In this document: in pieces, positions 36,287 through 45,903 of the stretch
How positions within the stretch are numbered: the first letter of the stretch is position 1
Layout: the number at the start of each line of letters is the position of its first letter
Source of the DNA: Flavobacteriaceae bacterium
GTDB lineage: Bacteria; Bacteroidota; Bacteroidia; Flavobacteriales; Flavobacteriaceae
Length of the DNA: 64,000 bases
NCBI GenBank assembly: GCA_013373385.1
Contig: JABXHX010000007.1
Location: 186,001-250,000 of the forward strand
Direction: 5' to 3'
Position numbers and translations under genes: made by a program
The notes under the pieces: generated by a model
Told to the model about the DNA's origin: nothing
The model's input: the letters and a program-made list of their open reading frames with translations, nothing else
Database searches by the model: none

Positions 36287-37402
36287 TTAAAACCTTTCGT
36301 TTAACCAAGAACTAACAGCTATCATGTATCTTTGATATTGATCTCTTATTTTTCCCATTACTTCTTCATTAGAAGTAGTTTTATCTAGATTTTCTACCTT
36401 CTTAAGTAACTCAATATTAAATCCTTCTTTTCTGACATCGACAAAAGAATCGCTTTCTATTTCATTATATAACTCTCTAACTTGTCTATAATTAACTATA
36501 CCTATAGTTGGCGTACCTAGCCCTATGCTACATACATTTGCATGAAATCTATTTGATAATGCAAATTCAGCCCCTTTATAAATTGACATTACATAAGCAA
36601 ATGATTTTTCACCATGCAATAATGGAGCTACAGAAACTCTTTTTCTCCTATCATCATCATTTAAAACAGTTAATATATCGTTTATAAATTTAACATCTCT
36701 AAAAATATGTGGTATAAATACTATTTCATAGTCTTTATATTTCGAAAGAAACTCATTAAAAAAATCTTTAAAGGTAGATACAAATTTATCATAATCCATA
36801 TTTTTAAATCTAGTTTCTGGCATATCGCAAACAATATTGACAGCCATATATTTTTTGTCTAAATAATATTGAGGAACTTCATTTACTTCAAGAAAAAAAC
36901 CAGCATCTGGAGTATGGTTAATGATATCCATCCACTCTTCACCTAAATAATCAATAATTGTTTTTCTAGCTCCATCATTTCTAATAGAAATAAAATCATT
37001 TCTATCATTAAGTGACCTTAAAAAGTTTTTAAATTTATTAATGTTTTTATCACTGGCTCCTTGACCAGGGTCTACTCCTAGCGCATTACATAATATCGGA
37101 ATATTTATAAGTTTAAGTAATTCTAAATCCAAGGCAATTGAAGTGCCTGTTGGTGAATCTTCAACCCATAATTCAAAATAATTACCACCTCCAATAATTA
37201 ATAAGTCATAACTATTAACTAAATCAACAAAGTTTTTGTCAAAAAACCTTTTTTTCCAATAAAATTCACGTATTTCAAGTTTGTCAATTTCAAAATTAAA
37301 ATTTTTATTTTGATGTAGTTTTTTGTAGAATCCATTATGGTTAGCATTATCCCCTATATTTCCTTCGAAACTTGCTAGATGTAAAGTCTTAATTTTTTTC
37401 AT
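36287..37402 (-). CDS. Polysaccharide pyruvyl transferase family protein
   Basis: 371 residues. Family marks are LASFEGNIGDNANHNGF at the N-terminus (the IGD-N motif), LLIIGGGNYFELW, and the later LSNRFHANVCSIGLGTP with the His seen in CsaB/PssM-type proteins. Members add a pyruvate ketal from phosphoenolpyruvate to a sugar of the polysaccharide, which adds negative charge. The genes on both sides touch it (1 bp upstream, no gap downstream), indicating one transcript. Confidence 0.85.
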   Translation of the reverse strand: MKKIKTLHLASFEGNIGDNANHNGFYKKLHQNKNFNFEIDKLEIREFYWKKRFFDKNFVDLVNSYDLLIIGGGNYFELWVEDSPTGTSIALDLELLKLINIPILCNALGVDPGQGASDKNINKFKNFLRSLNDRNDFISIRNDGARKTIIDYLGEEWMDIINHTPDAGFFLEVNEVPQYYLDKKYMAVNIVCDMPETRFKNMDYDKFVSTFKDFFNEFLSKYKDYEIVFIPHIFRDVKFINDILTVLNDDDRRKRVSVAPLLHGEKSFAYVMSIYKGAEFALSNRFHANVCSIGLGTPTIGIVNYRQVRELYNEIESDSFVDVRKEGFNIELLKKVENLDKTTSNEEVMGKIRDQYQRYMIAVSSWLNERF

Positions 37403-38518
37403 TTATTTTTTATTATAAGATTCTTCTATGATATTTACTACATTATTAATATTAAACTGTTCCTCTACAGATTGTCTCGCTCTATTTCCCATTTTTGTCC
37501 TTAAATCTTCATCTAATATTAATTTTCTAAACTTACCAGAAATACATTCTAAGTCATGAGGTTCACATATAAAACCTTCCCCTCTTTCAGCAGCTTCAGG
37601 TACTCCTGTAGTATTAGTTCCAACAAAAGTATTCCTATAACTCATAGCTTCAATAATTACATTTGGAAACATTTCATAATTTTTCTTAGAAAGTATTGTA
37701 AATACATTAAAAGAAGCATGTAATCTTTCTGCATCAAGTCTTAGTCCTGTAAACCTACATCTATCATAAACAGATAGTTCTTTAGCTAATTTAATATTAT
37801 CTTCCATTTGTTTACCTTCACCAACTAGTACAATGTATAAATTTGGGAACTCTTTATATAAAAGCTCGAATGCTTGTACTAGATCTCTGTGACCTTTATT
37901 CCCATCTTGTCTTCCTATTATTCCGATAACAAAAGCGTCCTCAGGAATATCTAATTCTTTTCTTACCTCTAATCTATAAGTATCTTTTTTATTAATATCA
38001 AATCTATTTAAATCAACACCATTATATGTTACTACAATTTTATCAGATTTAACACCAAACTCCATTATTTTTCCTTTGGTAAATTTACTAACAGCAAACA
38101 TTGCATTGTAATTGGCTATATTATAAATCCAATTTCTCCACCCTTTCCCTTTTCTGTTTTCTATTCCTCTTACACTCTGAAAAAATTTAACTTTTTTAAA
38201 TGCTAGTAATGCTGCAACATTAGCAATAAAAACTGACGCTGCATTATGAGTATGTACAATATTTATATCTTCTTTTATTAAAATTTTTCGAACTTTAAAT
38301 ATTGATATAATCATATTTTTAACATTTCTCTTTTTAAATGCTATTTCTGGAACTATATAATACTTAAAATTAAGTGCATTAATTTTTTCTGTAAGGTACC
38401 CTCCACTCGAACATAATATAACCTTATGTCCTCTTTTTCTTAATTCAGTTGAGATTGTAACGGTTTGTGTGCCTGGTCCGTTATCTGAAAACTCTCCCCT
38501 AAGTTGTAGTATGTTCAT
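37403..38518 (-). CDS. Glycosyltransferase family 4-type protein
   Basis: 371 residues, GT-B fold with the GT4 arrangement. The N-terminal loop is FSDNGPGTQTVTISTEL. The donor domain shows IIGRQDGNKGHRDLVQAF, LVGEGKQMEDNI and the E-x7-E region in MFPNVIIEAMSYR followed by GVPEAAERGEGF. It is a retaining transferase and acts in the cytoplasm on the lipid-linked repeat unit. The start codon overlaps the stop of the acyltransferase gene by one base. Confidence 0.92.
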   Translation of the reverse strand: MNILQLRGEFSDNGPGTQTVTISTELRKRGHKVILCSSGGYLTEKINALNFKYYIVPEIAFKKRNVKNMIISIFKVRKILIKEDINIVHTHNAASVFIANVAALLAFKKVKFFQSVRGIENRKGKGWRNWIYNIANYNAMFAVSKFTKGKIMEFGVKSDKIVVTYNGVDLNRFDINKKDTYRLEVRKELDIPEDAFVIGIIGRQDGNKGHRDLVQAFELLYKEFPNLYIVLVGEGKQMEDNIKLAKELSVYDRCRFTGLRLDAERLHASFNVFTILSKKNYEMFPNVIIEAMSYRNTFVGTNTTGVPEAAERGEGFICEPHDLECISGKFRKLILDEDLRTKMGNRARQSVEEQFNINNVVNIIEESYNKK

Positions 38519-39222
38519 TATAATTTATTTTTTATGATAATATCTAGTTTTAACTTCATTTTTTTACTTAACGGTTTTTCTACTAAAAGATTTACTAAAT
38601 ATGAGACCAAAAACATTAATGTTATTATCAACAATAACAATAAATTTTTATCCATATAATCTTTTAAACTATTCAACATTATAATTCCAACTACTTGATG
38701 CACCAAATATAATGAGTAAGTTAGAATACCTAATTTCAAAAAAAACTCTTTATTTAAAAAGTTTAATTTATTAACACTAACTAAATACATCAAAAGATAA
38801 AATGTAAAAACTATCCCAGAAATAATTATATATGAGAAATTGGAACTATAATAAGATTCTAGATAAGTAATTCTATTTATGGCATAATATAGAGATAGTG
38901 CTAAGCAAAATAAAACACCAATTATATATTTAGCTTTTATTCCTTCAGTATAAATTCTATATAATAACATTCCAGCAATAAAATAAGAGCTAAATTTTAA
39001 AATAAAAACAGAATTTATAATTTTCAAAATTACAAAACCACTTATCATAAAGAATAAATCTACACCTAAATACCCATATTTAGAAAAAAATTCAAATTCT
39101 TGATAATCAATAAATAGTGTTTTCTCTTTCGCATTAAAAGCAGCAAATGTATAATGAAAAACAACAACAAAAAATGCTGCAAAAAACCTAAATAAATCTA
39201 TTTGATATACTCTTTTTTTCAT
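38518..39222 (-). pseudogene. Acyltransferase-3 family protein with large internal deletion
   Basis: 234 residues, clearly shorter than the usual 330-380. The N-terminus is normal (YQIDLFRFFAAFFVVVFHYTF, GYLGVDLFFMISGFVIL), with the catalytic His in VVFHYTF. Directly after ISGFVIL the sequence jumps to SSYFIAGMLLYRIY, which in intact OafA-like proteins is roughly 100-110 residues further on. The R-x-x-R-L-x-P-A-Y block and the YWTLLVE segment are absent. The frame is kept, so a product is still made. Intact members O-acetylate surface sugars; this one may be inactive. Overlaps with neighbouring genes are normal. Confidence 0.7.
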
Positions 39223-40860
39223 TTAAAATTTAATTTTTATCAACCAACAGTTTAATAGATATAAGGAAAATAACTCTTTGTAGTACACATCTTTCTTTGC
39301 TAACATTTTTGAAATATCAAACTTAGAAATTACTTCGCTTGATATTACTAAATCACTAGTAAGAGAAGCAACTATTTTTTCCCCTAAAACACCATTGTTT
39401 ACCCATTCTTTTATAGGTACTCTAAACCCTTGTTTCTTTTTATATGCAATTGTTTTATTAATTCTTTTCCTTGCCAACTCTCTTAATGGTAATTTCCCGT
39501 AAAATAGGTTAATAAATTTCAAGTTATTTTTGGATTTAGAATAAGAATATACTCTTTTAGATAAAAAAGGCACTCGAACTTCTACTCCATATCTCATTGA
39601 ACATAAATCCGTTTTTCTTAAGAGCTGCAAATTTAACCCTGTATCTTGGTCATTATTTTTACTTTCCTCTAGATTTTTTTTCTTAATTAGAATTGTTGAA
39701 ATAATATTTTTCTTAATTCCTAAGTTCGAAAGAAGTTTGAAAATTTTTCTATACTTTAAAATTCGATGATGTGTGTAGCCTAAAAACATTTCATCTCCTC
39801 CATCTCCACTTAGAACAACTTTAGACGTTTTAGAAACATTTTCGCACAAATAAAGCATCGGTAACATCGCAGGATCATAAACAGGAATATCAATTGTTTC
39901 TATTAACTGAGGCAAATAATTCAATAATGTTTCTTCAGAAAATTTAAACTCCCTGTGATTGGTGTTGAATTTTTCAGCAACTTCTCTTGAATATTTACTC
40001 TCGTCATACATTTCATCGTCCTCAAAAGATATCGAGTAAGTATTAACTTTACTTTTATTCTCACAAGCATAAGATGTAATTAGACTTGAATCTATACCTC
40101 CACTTAGCAATACACCTACATCAACATCTGCATTTTGTTGTTCTTCTATTTCTTCTTTTAATATCTGAGACAATTCCATTCTATTTACATCAAAGTAATA
40201 TTTAGTTGTTCTAACTTCAGTTAATTTATTGTCTTTATATCTAAAAACTTTTCCTTTAGGCAATTCAAAAGCATTTTTTACGATATTATGATTTTTTATA
40301 AAATCATTTTTTAAATATTCTTTTTGTGCTTCTACATTAATTTTATAATCTACATTTGATTTTTTAAGTAATCTAATTAGAGTAATCATTTCAGATGAAA
40401 AAAAGAGTTCTTCGTCGTTTTGGTAGATATACATTGGTTTAATACCAAAAAAATCTCTACTCATAGTCAACTCTTTTTTATCTTTATCTAAAATAACAAA
40501 AGCATACATTCCCCTAAGTTTATCAGTAAATGAATCTCCATAACAATCATAAAGTTTTACTAAAACTTCAGTATCAGAATTAGTTTCAAATGAATACCCT
40601 TTATTTTCTAACTCGATTTTTAGTTTTTCGTGATTATAAATTTCTCCATTAAAAACTAAAACATAGTTTTTAAAAATATAAGGTTGATGTCCATTTTCTA
40701 TATCTACAATACTTAATCTAGTATGCCCCAAGGTAACATTATTATTACTGTAATAGTTTTGAGCATCAGGTCCTCTATGTTTTATAGATTCTAGCATCTC
40801 ATCTATATAACCAGACACATCTTCTTGATTTTTTTTCACAAAACCTACTATACCACACAT
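39223..40860 (-). CDS. Asparagine synthase-type glutamine amidotransferase (copy 2)
   Basis: 545 residues. Nucleophile Cys2 in MCGIVGFVKK, RLSIVDIENGHQP in the glutaminase domain, PP-loop LLSGGIDSSLI near residue 254 and LSGDGGDEMFLGY. All catalytic landmarks are present. It is only a distant relative of copy 1 (31897-33654), about 40 residues shorter, so it is not a recent duplicate. The setting between Wzx and an acyltransferase suggests amidation of a sugar acid rather than of aspartate. Its stop codon directly precedes the truncated acyltransferase gene. Confidence 0.88.
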   Translation of the reverse strand: MCGIVGFVKKNQEDVSGYIDEMLESIKHRGPDAQNYYSNNNVTLGHTRLSIVDIENGHQPYIFKNYVLVFNGEIYNHEKLKIELENKGYSFETNSDTEVLVKLYDCYGDSFTDKLRGMYAFVILDKDKKELTMSRDFFGIKPMYIYQNDEELFFSSEMITLIRLLKKSNVDYKINVEAQKEYLKNDFIKNHNIVKNAFELPKGKVFRYKDNKLTEVRTTKYYFDVNRMELSQILKEEIEEQQNADVDVGVLLSGGIDSSLITSYACENKSKVNTYSISFEDDEMYDESKYSREVAEKFNTNHREFKFSEETLLNYLPQLIETIDIPVYDPAMLPMLYLCENVSKTSKVVLSGDGGDEMFLGYTHHRILKYRKIFKLLSNLGIKKNIISTILIKKKNLEESKNNDQDTGLNLQLLRKTDLCSMRYGVEVRVPFLSKRVYSYSKSKNNLKFINLFYGKLPLRELARKRINKTIAYKKKQGFRVPIKEWVNNGVLGEKIVASLTSDLVISSEVISKFDISKMLAKKDVYYKELFSLYLLNCWLIKIKF

Positions 40861-40862
40861 AA

Positions 40863-42200
40863 TTAAATCTCTAAAAATTTTAAAATTAAAACAAAACCTA
40901 GTATCAAGCCTAATATTTTATACCTATTAAACTTGAAATAATAACTAATCAAAATACTATAAAATATATAAGTAGCTATTAATGTTGCTATTGCAATCCC
41001 ATAAATACCTTCTGAAGTAATTAAATAATAATTCGCCAATATATTTACCAAAACACTAATAGCTGAACCTACTAACAAAAACCTTTTTTTATTCTTTACT
41101 ATGTATGCTTTAACTAGTAATGAAGCTCCAATTGTAAAGAAAATATTTACTACAATAACGTTTAAAATATTTTTAATTCTAATACCATCTATACCTTGAA
41201 AAGCACTTTTATTGTATATAAGGTATAAGAAATCTACACCTATAAAATTAGACAATAAAAAAACTATTAAAATTACAGGGATTAGTAAGATTGAAAAGTT
41301 ATAAAATATCTTTTTAATTTCTTTATCATATTCCGCTATCTTATTAAAAAAAACTACAGTTATGGCGCTTATTAACAATGATTGAGCTAATTCAGGAATT
41401 TTAACAATTATATTGTATTTAGACACAGATCCACTATCTAATGAAGATATAAAGTAATTATCAATATATAAATTAAGTTGAGTTAATAGTGAAGCTATAA
41501 AAAAAAGATAATTCTCTTTAATGATTCTTTTAGTTTCAGGGATTGAGATTTTAAAAATCTCTATGACTTTCACAAATCTTAGTACTTTGGAATAATAAAT
41601 TTGAATAATTGAGGTAATAGTATAACCTAACACCGTTGCCAAACCAAAAAACAAAATAAGCTTATCTTCATCTTTAATCAATTTAAAAACCATAATAATA
41701 GACACTAATTGAATTATATTCCAAATAGTCAAGTTAATTGAAGCAACTTTCATTCTTCTTTTGTATTGATTCAGAATAGTAAAAACTTCAGTAGTGGGAA
41801 TTAAAAATAACAAAGGAGACATTATTAGAAATAATTCATTAGATTTTTCTAGAAAAAGACTATCGTCAATAGGAGCGAAAGCCCTAATAACCCATTTGCT
41901 AAAAAAAACAAAAATCCCGAAAAAAAGTATAGTTATAAAGTTTACGCTTTGTACTGTTTTCAATGCAAGTAATGCTTCATTCTCTTCATTTTTCACTTTA
42001 GAAAGACTAGGAATTAACGAAACTGAAAATAAAGAGTAGATAACTATTTTTGACCAGAACCAATAGATACTAATTATAATTATCAAAGAATCCGTTAATG
42101 CATTTGTTCCAAAAAACTGGATTAATAAAACAACCTTTAGAAAACCAAAAACTTTGCCTAAAATTGTAGTAAAAAAAATTTCTAAAATATTTTTAAGCAT
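40863..42200 (-). CDS. wzx: Polysaccharide flippase (Wzx/MurJ-like, MOP superfamily)
   Basis: 445 residues with about 12-14 membrane segments and almost no soluble part. The N-terminal FFTTILGKVFGFLKVVLL segment and a PTTEVFTILNQYKRR loop resemble MurJ-like members more than classic Wzx. It is predicted to flip the undecaprenyl-linked repeat unit across the inner membrane. It overlaps the polymerase gene by 8 bp and lies 2 bp before the amidotransferase gene. As the only flippase in the locus, it is the likely partner of Wzy next door. Confidence 0.85.
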   Translation of the reverse strand: MLKNILEIFFTTILGKVFGFLKVVLLIQFFGTNALTDSLIIIISIYWFWSKIVIYSLFSVSLIPSLSKVKNEENEALLALKTVQSVNFITILFFGIFVFFSKWVIRAFAPIDDSLFLEKSNELFLIMSPLLFLIPTTEVFTILNQYKRRMKVASINLTIWNIIQLVSIIMVFKLIKDEDKLILFFGLATVLGYTITSIIQIYYSKVLRFVKVIEIFKISIPETKRIIKENYLFFIASLLTQLNLYIDNYFISSLDSGSVSKYNIIVKIPELAQSLLISAITVVFFNKIAEYDKEIKKIFYNFSILLIPVILIVFLLSNFIGVDFLYLIYNKSAFQGIDGIRIKNILNVIVVNIFFTIGASLLVKAYIVKNKKRFLLVGSAISVLVNILANYYLITSEGIYGIAIATLIATYIFYSILISYYFKFNRYKILGLILGFVLILKFLEI

Positions 42201-43359
42201 TCGAATTTATTTTAGAAATTGATATTACTATACCCATTAGCAAAAAAGAAACTAACATTAACACTCCGTTGTAAAATAATACATCAACAATACTAAATAA
42301 GAAAAGTGATATGAAAATATTAGTACTTAAAATTCTTAAATTTTTATTTTTTGTCTTAATTATAAATTTAAATATTGTTAAAAAGAAAAATACATATAAC
42401 AAAACTCCAACAAACCCTAATTCAACAGCCATAAAAGCTAACGTATTATGAGGGTTAGGGTATTCTTCAATTACTGTATAATTATTATTAATAAATAAAC
42501 TAGCTGAGGAACCTAGGCCATGACCTAAAGAATTATTCATAAATAAATCGTAAGAATATTGTAGCATACTTAATCTTTCTAGATTCGAAAAATTATTCTC
42601 AAAATTCACTACACTATATACAGAATTAGAATCATATATACTTTGAATGTTAAAAGATAAATACAAAAAATAAATTATAGCTATTCCTCCTAGAATCATG
42701 AAAAATTTCACAAAATAATTTCTTAGGGATATAAAGTTTCTAGCAATAAAAAAAAACGTTAAGATTACTAATAATCTACTTTGGTTTAAACTAATAGAAA
42801 TAAGACCTAGTAATAAAATTGGCAATAAAATTCTTTTATCCTTAATATAATAAATAGGAATTACAATAGTAGCTATTAAGAGGTAAAAAGATGTAATATT
42901 TTCTGGAGTACTTCCAATAAAAGATGAAGTATCTAATTCAATGCTTGTTGTATGTAAAACAACTTCAAGTAGCCCTAAAATAATTCCAGAATAAATAAAA
43001 TAGTTAAATAATTCTTTAAGTCTAGTCATTGTTTGTATAGTATTAATTATATACAACAATAACATTACAGCTAAAACCAACTGAATAAATTCAGATAAAA
43101 AAACTGTGTTTAAAAAATTAATTAAACCAGAAAATAAACTATAAATTATCCAAGCAAATAGTAAGAAAAAAATCTTTTTATCTACATTTACTCTAATTAC
43201 CTGTTTTAATCTAGTCACTAAACTAAGAAGTAATGATAGGGCAGTTATATATGGGTTGGCACCTATAAAAGTCAGGAGAAAAAAAGGTAATATTTTTTTT
43301 CCTTTTAGAGATATTAATGGTAAGAATAGAATAAGACAAGAGAATATAATTTCAATCAT
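42193..43359 (-). CDS. wzy: O-antigen ligase/polymerase family protein (Wzy)
   Basis: 388 residues, about ten to eleven membrane segments. A large periplasmic loop (about residues 265-310) holds the hallmark HGLGSSASLF and PNPHNTLAFMAVELG motifs of the Wzy_C/WaaL family. In a locus with Wzx, Wza and Wzc, it most likely polymerises the repeat units in the periplasm. It overlaps both neighbours (cytidylyltransferase by 8 bp, flippase by 8 bp). Confidence 0.88.
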   Translation of the reverse strand: MIEIIFSCLILFLPLISLKGKKILPFFLLTFIGANPYITALSLLLSLVTRLKQVIRVNVDKKIFFLLFAWIIYSLFSGLINFLNTVFLSEFIQLVLAVMLLLYIINTIQTMTRLKELFNYFIYSGIILGLLEVVLHTTSIELDTSSFIGSTPENITSFYLLIATIVIPIYYIKDKRILLPILLLGLISISLNQSRLLVILTFFFIARNFISLRNYFVKFFMILGGIAIIYFLYLSFNIQSIYDSNSVYSVVNFENNFSNLERLSMLQYSYDLFMNNSLGHGLGSSASLFINNNYTVIEEYPNPHNTLAFMAVELGFVGVLLYVFFFLTIFKFIIKTKNKNLRILSTNIFISLFLFSIVDVLFYNGVLMLVSFLLMGIVISISKINSNA

Positions 43360-44056
43360 TTAAATTCTTTATATAACTTTCAACAAGCTTTAGATCTTCA
43401 ATCGTATCTATATCAGCACTCTTGTTTTCATTCATTAAAAAAGGGATTGTATTATTCTCTATAAAAAGTGATTTCTTTTTCGTAAAAGAATTAACTTTTA
43501 TGATATACATAGCTCCATTAGGCATGAATACTGGTGGTAAATCTTGCCTTCTCATAAATGGAAATTTGTTATTATTAATCCCTGTCAGATACCCTTCAGA
43601 AGTTTTGATAAATGATTTTAAAATTTTATTATCAATTTTGTTTACACTTATCAAACTCTCCGCTTTTTTATTTAATAATAATTCAATAGCCGAATCTATA
43701 TCATGACAATCTCTCATAGGAGAAGTAGGTTGTAATAAGATTAATATATCAAAATTAAAATCAAAAGATTCTAAAACATGATTTATAACTGGTTCACTTG
43801 CAGTATCATCTTTAGCCAATTCAGCAGGTCTTTTTAAAACATTTGCACCATGGCTCTTAGCTACTTTTAATATTTCTTCGGAATCAGAAGAAACTATCGT
43901 TTTAGTTATATACTTGGATTTCAGACTTGACTCAATAGTCCAAGCTATTAAAGGTTTACCACACAAATCAATTATATTCTTCCGTGGTAAACCTTTAGAT
44001 CCTCCCCTTGCAGGAATTATAGAAATAATTCTTGGAGATTTAGTCATCAGTTCCAT
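43352..44056 (-). CDS. CMP-nonulosonic acid synthetase (NeuA/LegF/PseF type)
   Basis: 234 residues. Nucleotide-binding motif SIIPARGGSKGLPRKNI at the N-terminus, then LLQPTSPMRDCHDI and a C-terminal SADIDTIEDLKL, as in acylneuraminate cytidylyltransferases. It activates a nonulosonic acid as its CMP derivative for transfer. It overlaps the WbpG-like gene by 17 bp, and an alternative ATG three codons in (44047) is possible. With NeuB- and NeuC-type genes upstream, the pathway from UDP-sugar to CMP-sugar is complete in this locus. Confidence 0.9.
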   Translation of the reverse strand: MELMTKSPRIISIIPARGGSKGLPRKNIIDLCGKPLIAWTIESSLKSKYITKTIVSSDSEEILKVAKSHGANVLKRPAELAKDDTASEPVINHVLESFDFNFDILILLQPTSPMRDCHDIDSAIELLLNKKAESLISVNKIDNKILKSFIKTSEGYLTGINNNKFPFMRRQDLPPVFMPNGAMYIIKVNSFTKKKSLFIENNTIPFLMNENKSADIDTIEDLKLVESYIKNLND

Positions 44057-45266
44057 TTAACATAACAGTATGTCTCAATTTCCATTCTCCATCTTCTTTT
44101 TTCCAGATATGAGGACTTCTATGTTTATCTATAGTTTCCCAAAATTCTTCTTCAGTTGTATCAATATATTCTAGAAATTCTTTAAAATATATTGCTGGAA
44201 ACTCAGTATCGTATTTATTCACTAAATAAGCTGCTTCTTCTCTGGTAATTTTACCATTTCTTACTTCTTGAGCAGCATCATAAGTACATCTACCAATTCC
44301 AAATTTAACAAGGGTAGTTAAATAATGAAAAGGATCAATTTTATCGTCAATACTACTATATTTAGAATAAGTACCTTCTGTTCTTACAGGGTTTGCTTGA
44401 AATCCCGTATTATCAACAGCATAGTAGTAACACTCTTGTGGATCCCATTTTAAATAATATCCTAAATAATGAACTTCAACACCAGCATCTATTAAATCTT
44501 GCTTTTTTGGAGCAATATAAGGAGCAAAATCATCTTTAGAATACTTCCCAGAATCGATATATTCTTTCATCGTAACCCCTCCAAATTTCATTTCTAAAGC
44601 ATCATCTGAAGAGAAAAAATCCATATTCATAATAGGATTAGTATTCTCCTCTATTGCATTTCCATATTCAGCTTGATTTTCACCGTACATAACTAATTTT
44701 ACACCAAATTTCTTTGCCATTGCTGGTCCTATAATTCTTTGACCAACTATAAAAGGTTGGAAAGGATGCAATAAATTATGAAATGCATTTTTTGTCATTT
44801 CTTTATGCAATATACCATTAGGTGTATATAATATATTATCTAACCCTCCAGTATGCATCCATTCTTGCATATTTTTCCATCCAACATCTGTATATAAATG
44901 TGGTGCCCAAGTTACTGTCAAAGGATTCATACCATATTTATATTTTAAGATATGTGCAGTATACGCACTATCTTTACCTCCACTTCCAGGAACAATTACA
45001 TCATAAGAACCATCAGTGCTTCTGAATTGAGAAAGTAATTTTTCTAATTTATCTTCTCTGTCTTTCCAATTTATTCCTGTTTCTTTTTCTTCGTGATACA
45101 CACAAGCAGAACAAACTCCATCTTCATTAAAGTTTATAACTTCTTTTTTCTCGCCTTTTTCGTTTTTAAACTCTACAGTCGAGCTTGGTCTTTGGTTTGA
45201 AATGACACATTTTTTACAAAATTTCACTTCATTTGGTAATCCGTAGTATGCTTCTAATTTTGACAT
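44040..45266 (-). CDS. N-acetyl sugar amidotransferase (WbpG/PseA family)
   Basis: 408 residues. Two Cys pairs, FCKKCVISNQRP and GVCSACVYHEE, flank the N-terminus as in this family, followed by the ATP-pyrophosphatase loop VPGSGGKDSAYTAHIL near residue 90. In Pseudomonas aeruginosa O5, WbpG works with HisH and HisF homologues to turn an acetamido group into an acetamidino (amidine) group, and Campylobacter PseA does so on a nonulosonic acid. The same three genes are contiguous here (4-bp gap to hisH). The natural substrate is therefore probably the nonulosonic acid of this locus or a 2,3-diacetamido uronic acid. Confidence 0.92.
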   Translation of the reverse strand: MSKLEAYYGLPNEVKFCKKCVISNQRPSSTVEFKNEKGEKKEVINFNEDGVCSACVYHEEKETGINWKDREDKLEKLLSQFRSTDGSYDVIVPGSGGKDSAYTAHILKYKYGMNPLTVTWAPHLYTDVGWKNMQEWMHTGGLDNILYTPNGILHKEMTKNAFHNLLHPFQPFIVGQRIIGPAMAKKFGVKLVMYGENQAEYGNAIEENTNPIMNMDFFSSDDALEMKFGGVTMKEYIDSGKYSKDDFAPYIAPKKQDLIDAGVEVHYLGYYLKWDPQECYYYAVDNTGFQANPVRTEGTYSKYSSIDDKIDPFHYLTTLVKFGIGRCTYDAAQEVRNGKITREEAAYLVNKYDTEFPAIYFKEFLEYIDTTEEEFWETIDKHRSPHIWKKEDGEWKLRHTVMLNGTDD

Positions 45267-45270
45267 TTTT

Positions 45271-45903
45271 CTATTTACAAATATTAATAAAATTTTTAAT
45301 TATCGATAATCCCAAAACTGCACTTTTCTCTGGGTGGAATTGGCATCCATAAATATTATCTTTTTTAATTGACGAACAAAACTCAACTCCAAAATAATCT
45401 GTTACAGATAAGATTTCATCTTCATTTTCTGGTTTTGCAACATAGGTATGGACAAAGTACATATCTGATTCACATTTTACGTTATCAAAAATAGTTTCTT
45501 TCCAATCTATGTTTTTCTCCTTAATTCCATTCCAACTAATATGGGGTAGTTTAATTTTGTTAGTTTGTTCAACAGGTAACCTTATTACTTTCCCTTTAAT
45601 CAATCCTAGACCTTTAGTATCTCCAAATTCTTCACTTTCTTCAAGAAGCATTTGCATTCCGAGGCATATACCTAGAAGGGGTTTCCCTGTTTTCACATAT
45701 TCTATAATAACTTTAACAAGTCCATATTTTTCTAGGTTGTTCATTCCATGTGAAAATGCGCCAACTCCAGGTAAAATTAACCCATTTGCTTTCATTATCA
45801 CACTTTCATCTCTTGACAAAACCAAAGTTTCTCCCTGATTATCAAAAGCATTAATTATACTTTTGACATTCCCTATTCCATAATCGACTACTACTATACT
45901 CAT
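45271..45903 (-). CDS. HisH-type glutamine amidotransferase subunit
   Basis: 210 residues, class I glutaminase. Nucleophile Cys in LLGICLGMQMLLEES, the oxyanion region LILPGVGAFSHGM and His/Glu in CQFHPEKSAVLG are all present. No other histidine biosynthesis gene lies nearby, and the gene is locked between WbpG- and HisF-like genes. It most likely delivers ammonia for amidine formation rather than for imidazole glycerol phosphate. It overlaps the hisF-like gene by 4 bp. Confidence 0.9.
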   Translation of the reverse strand: MSIVVVDYGIGNVKSIINAFDNQGETLVLSRDESVIMKANGLILPGVGAFSHGMNNLEKYGLVKVIIEYVKTGKPLLGICLGMQMLLEESEEFGDTKGLGLIKGKVIRLPVEQTNKIKLPHISWNGIKEKNIDWKETIFDNVKCESDMYFVHTYVAKPENEDEILSVTDYFGVEFCSSIKKDNIYGCQFHPEKSAVLGLSIIKNFINICK

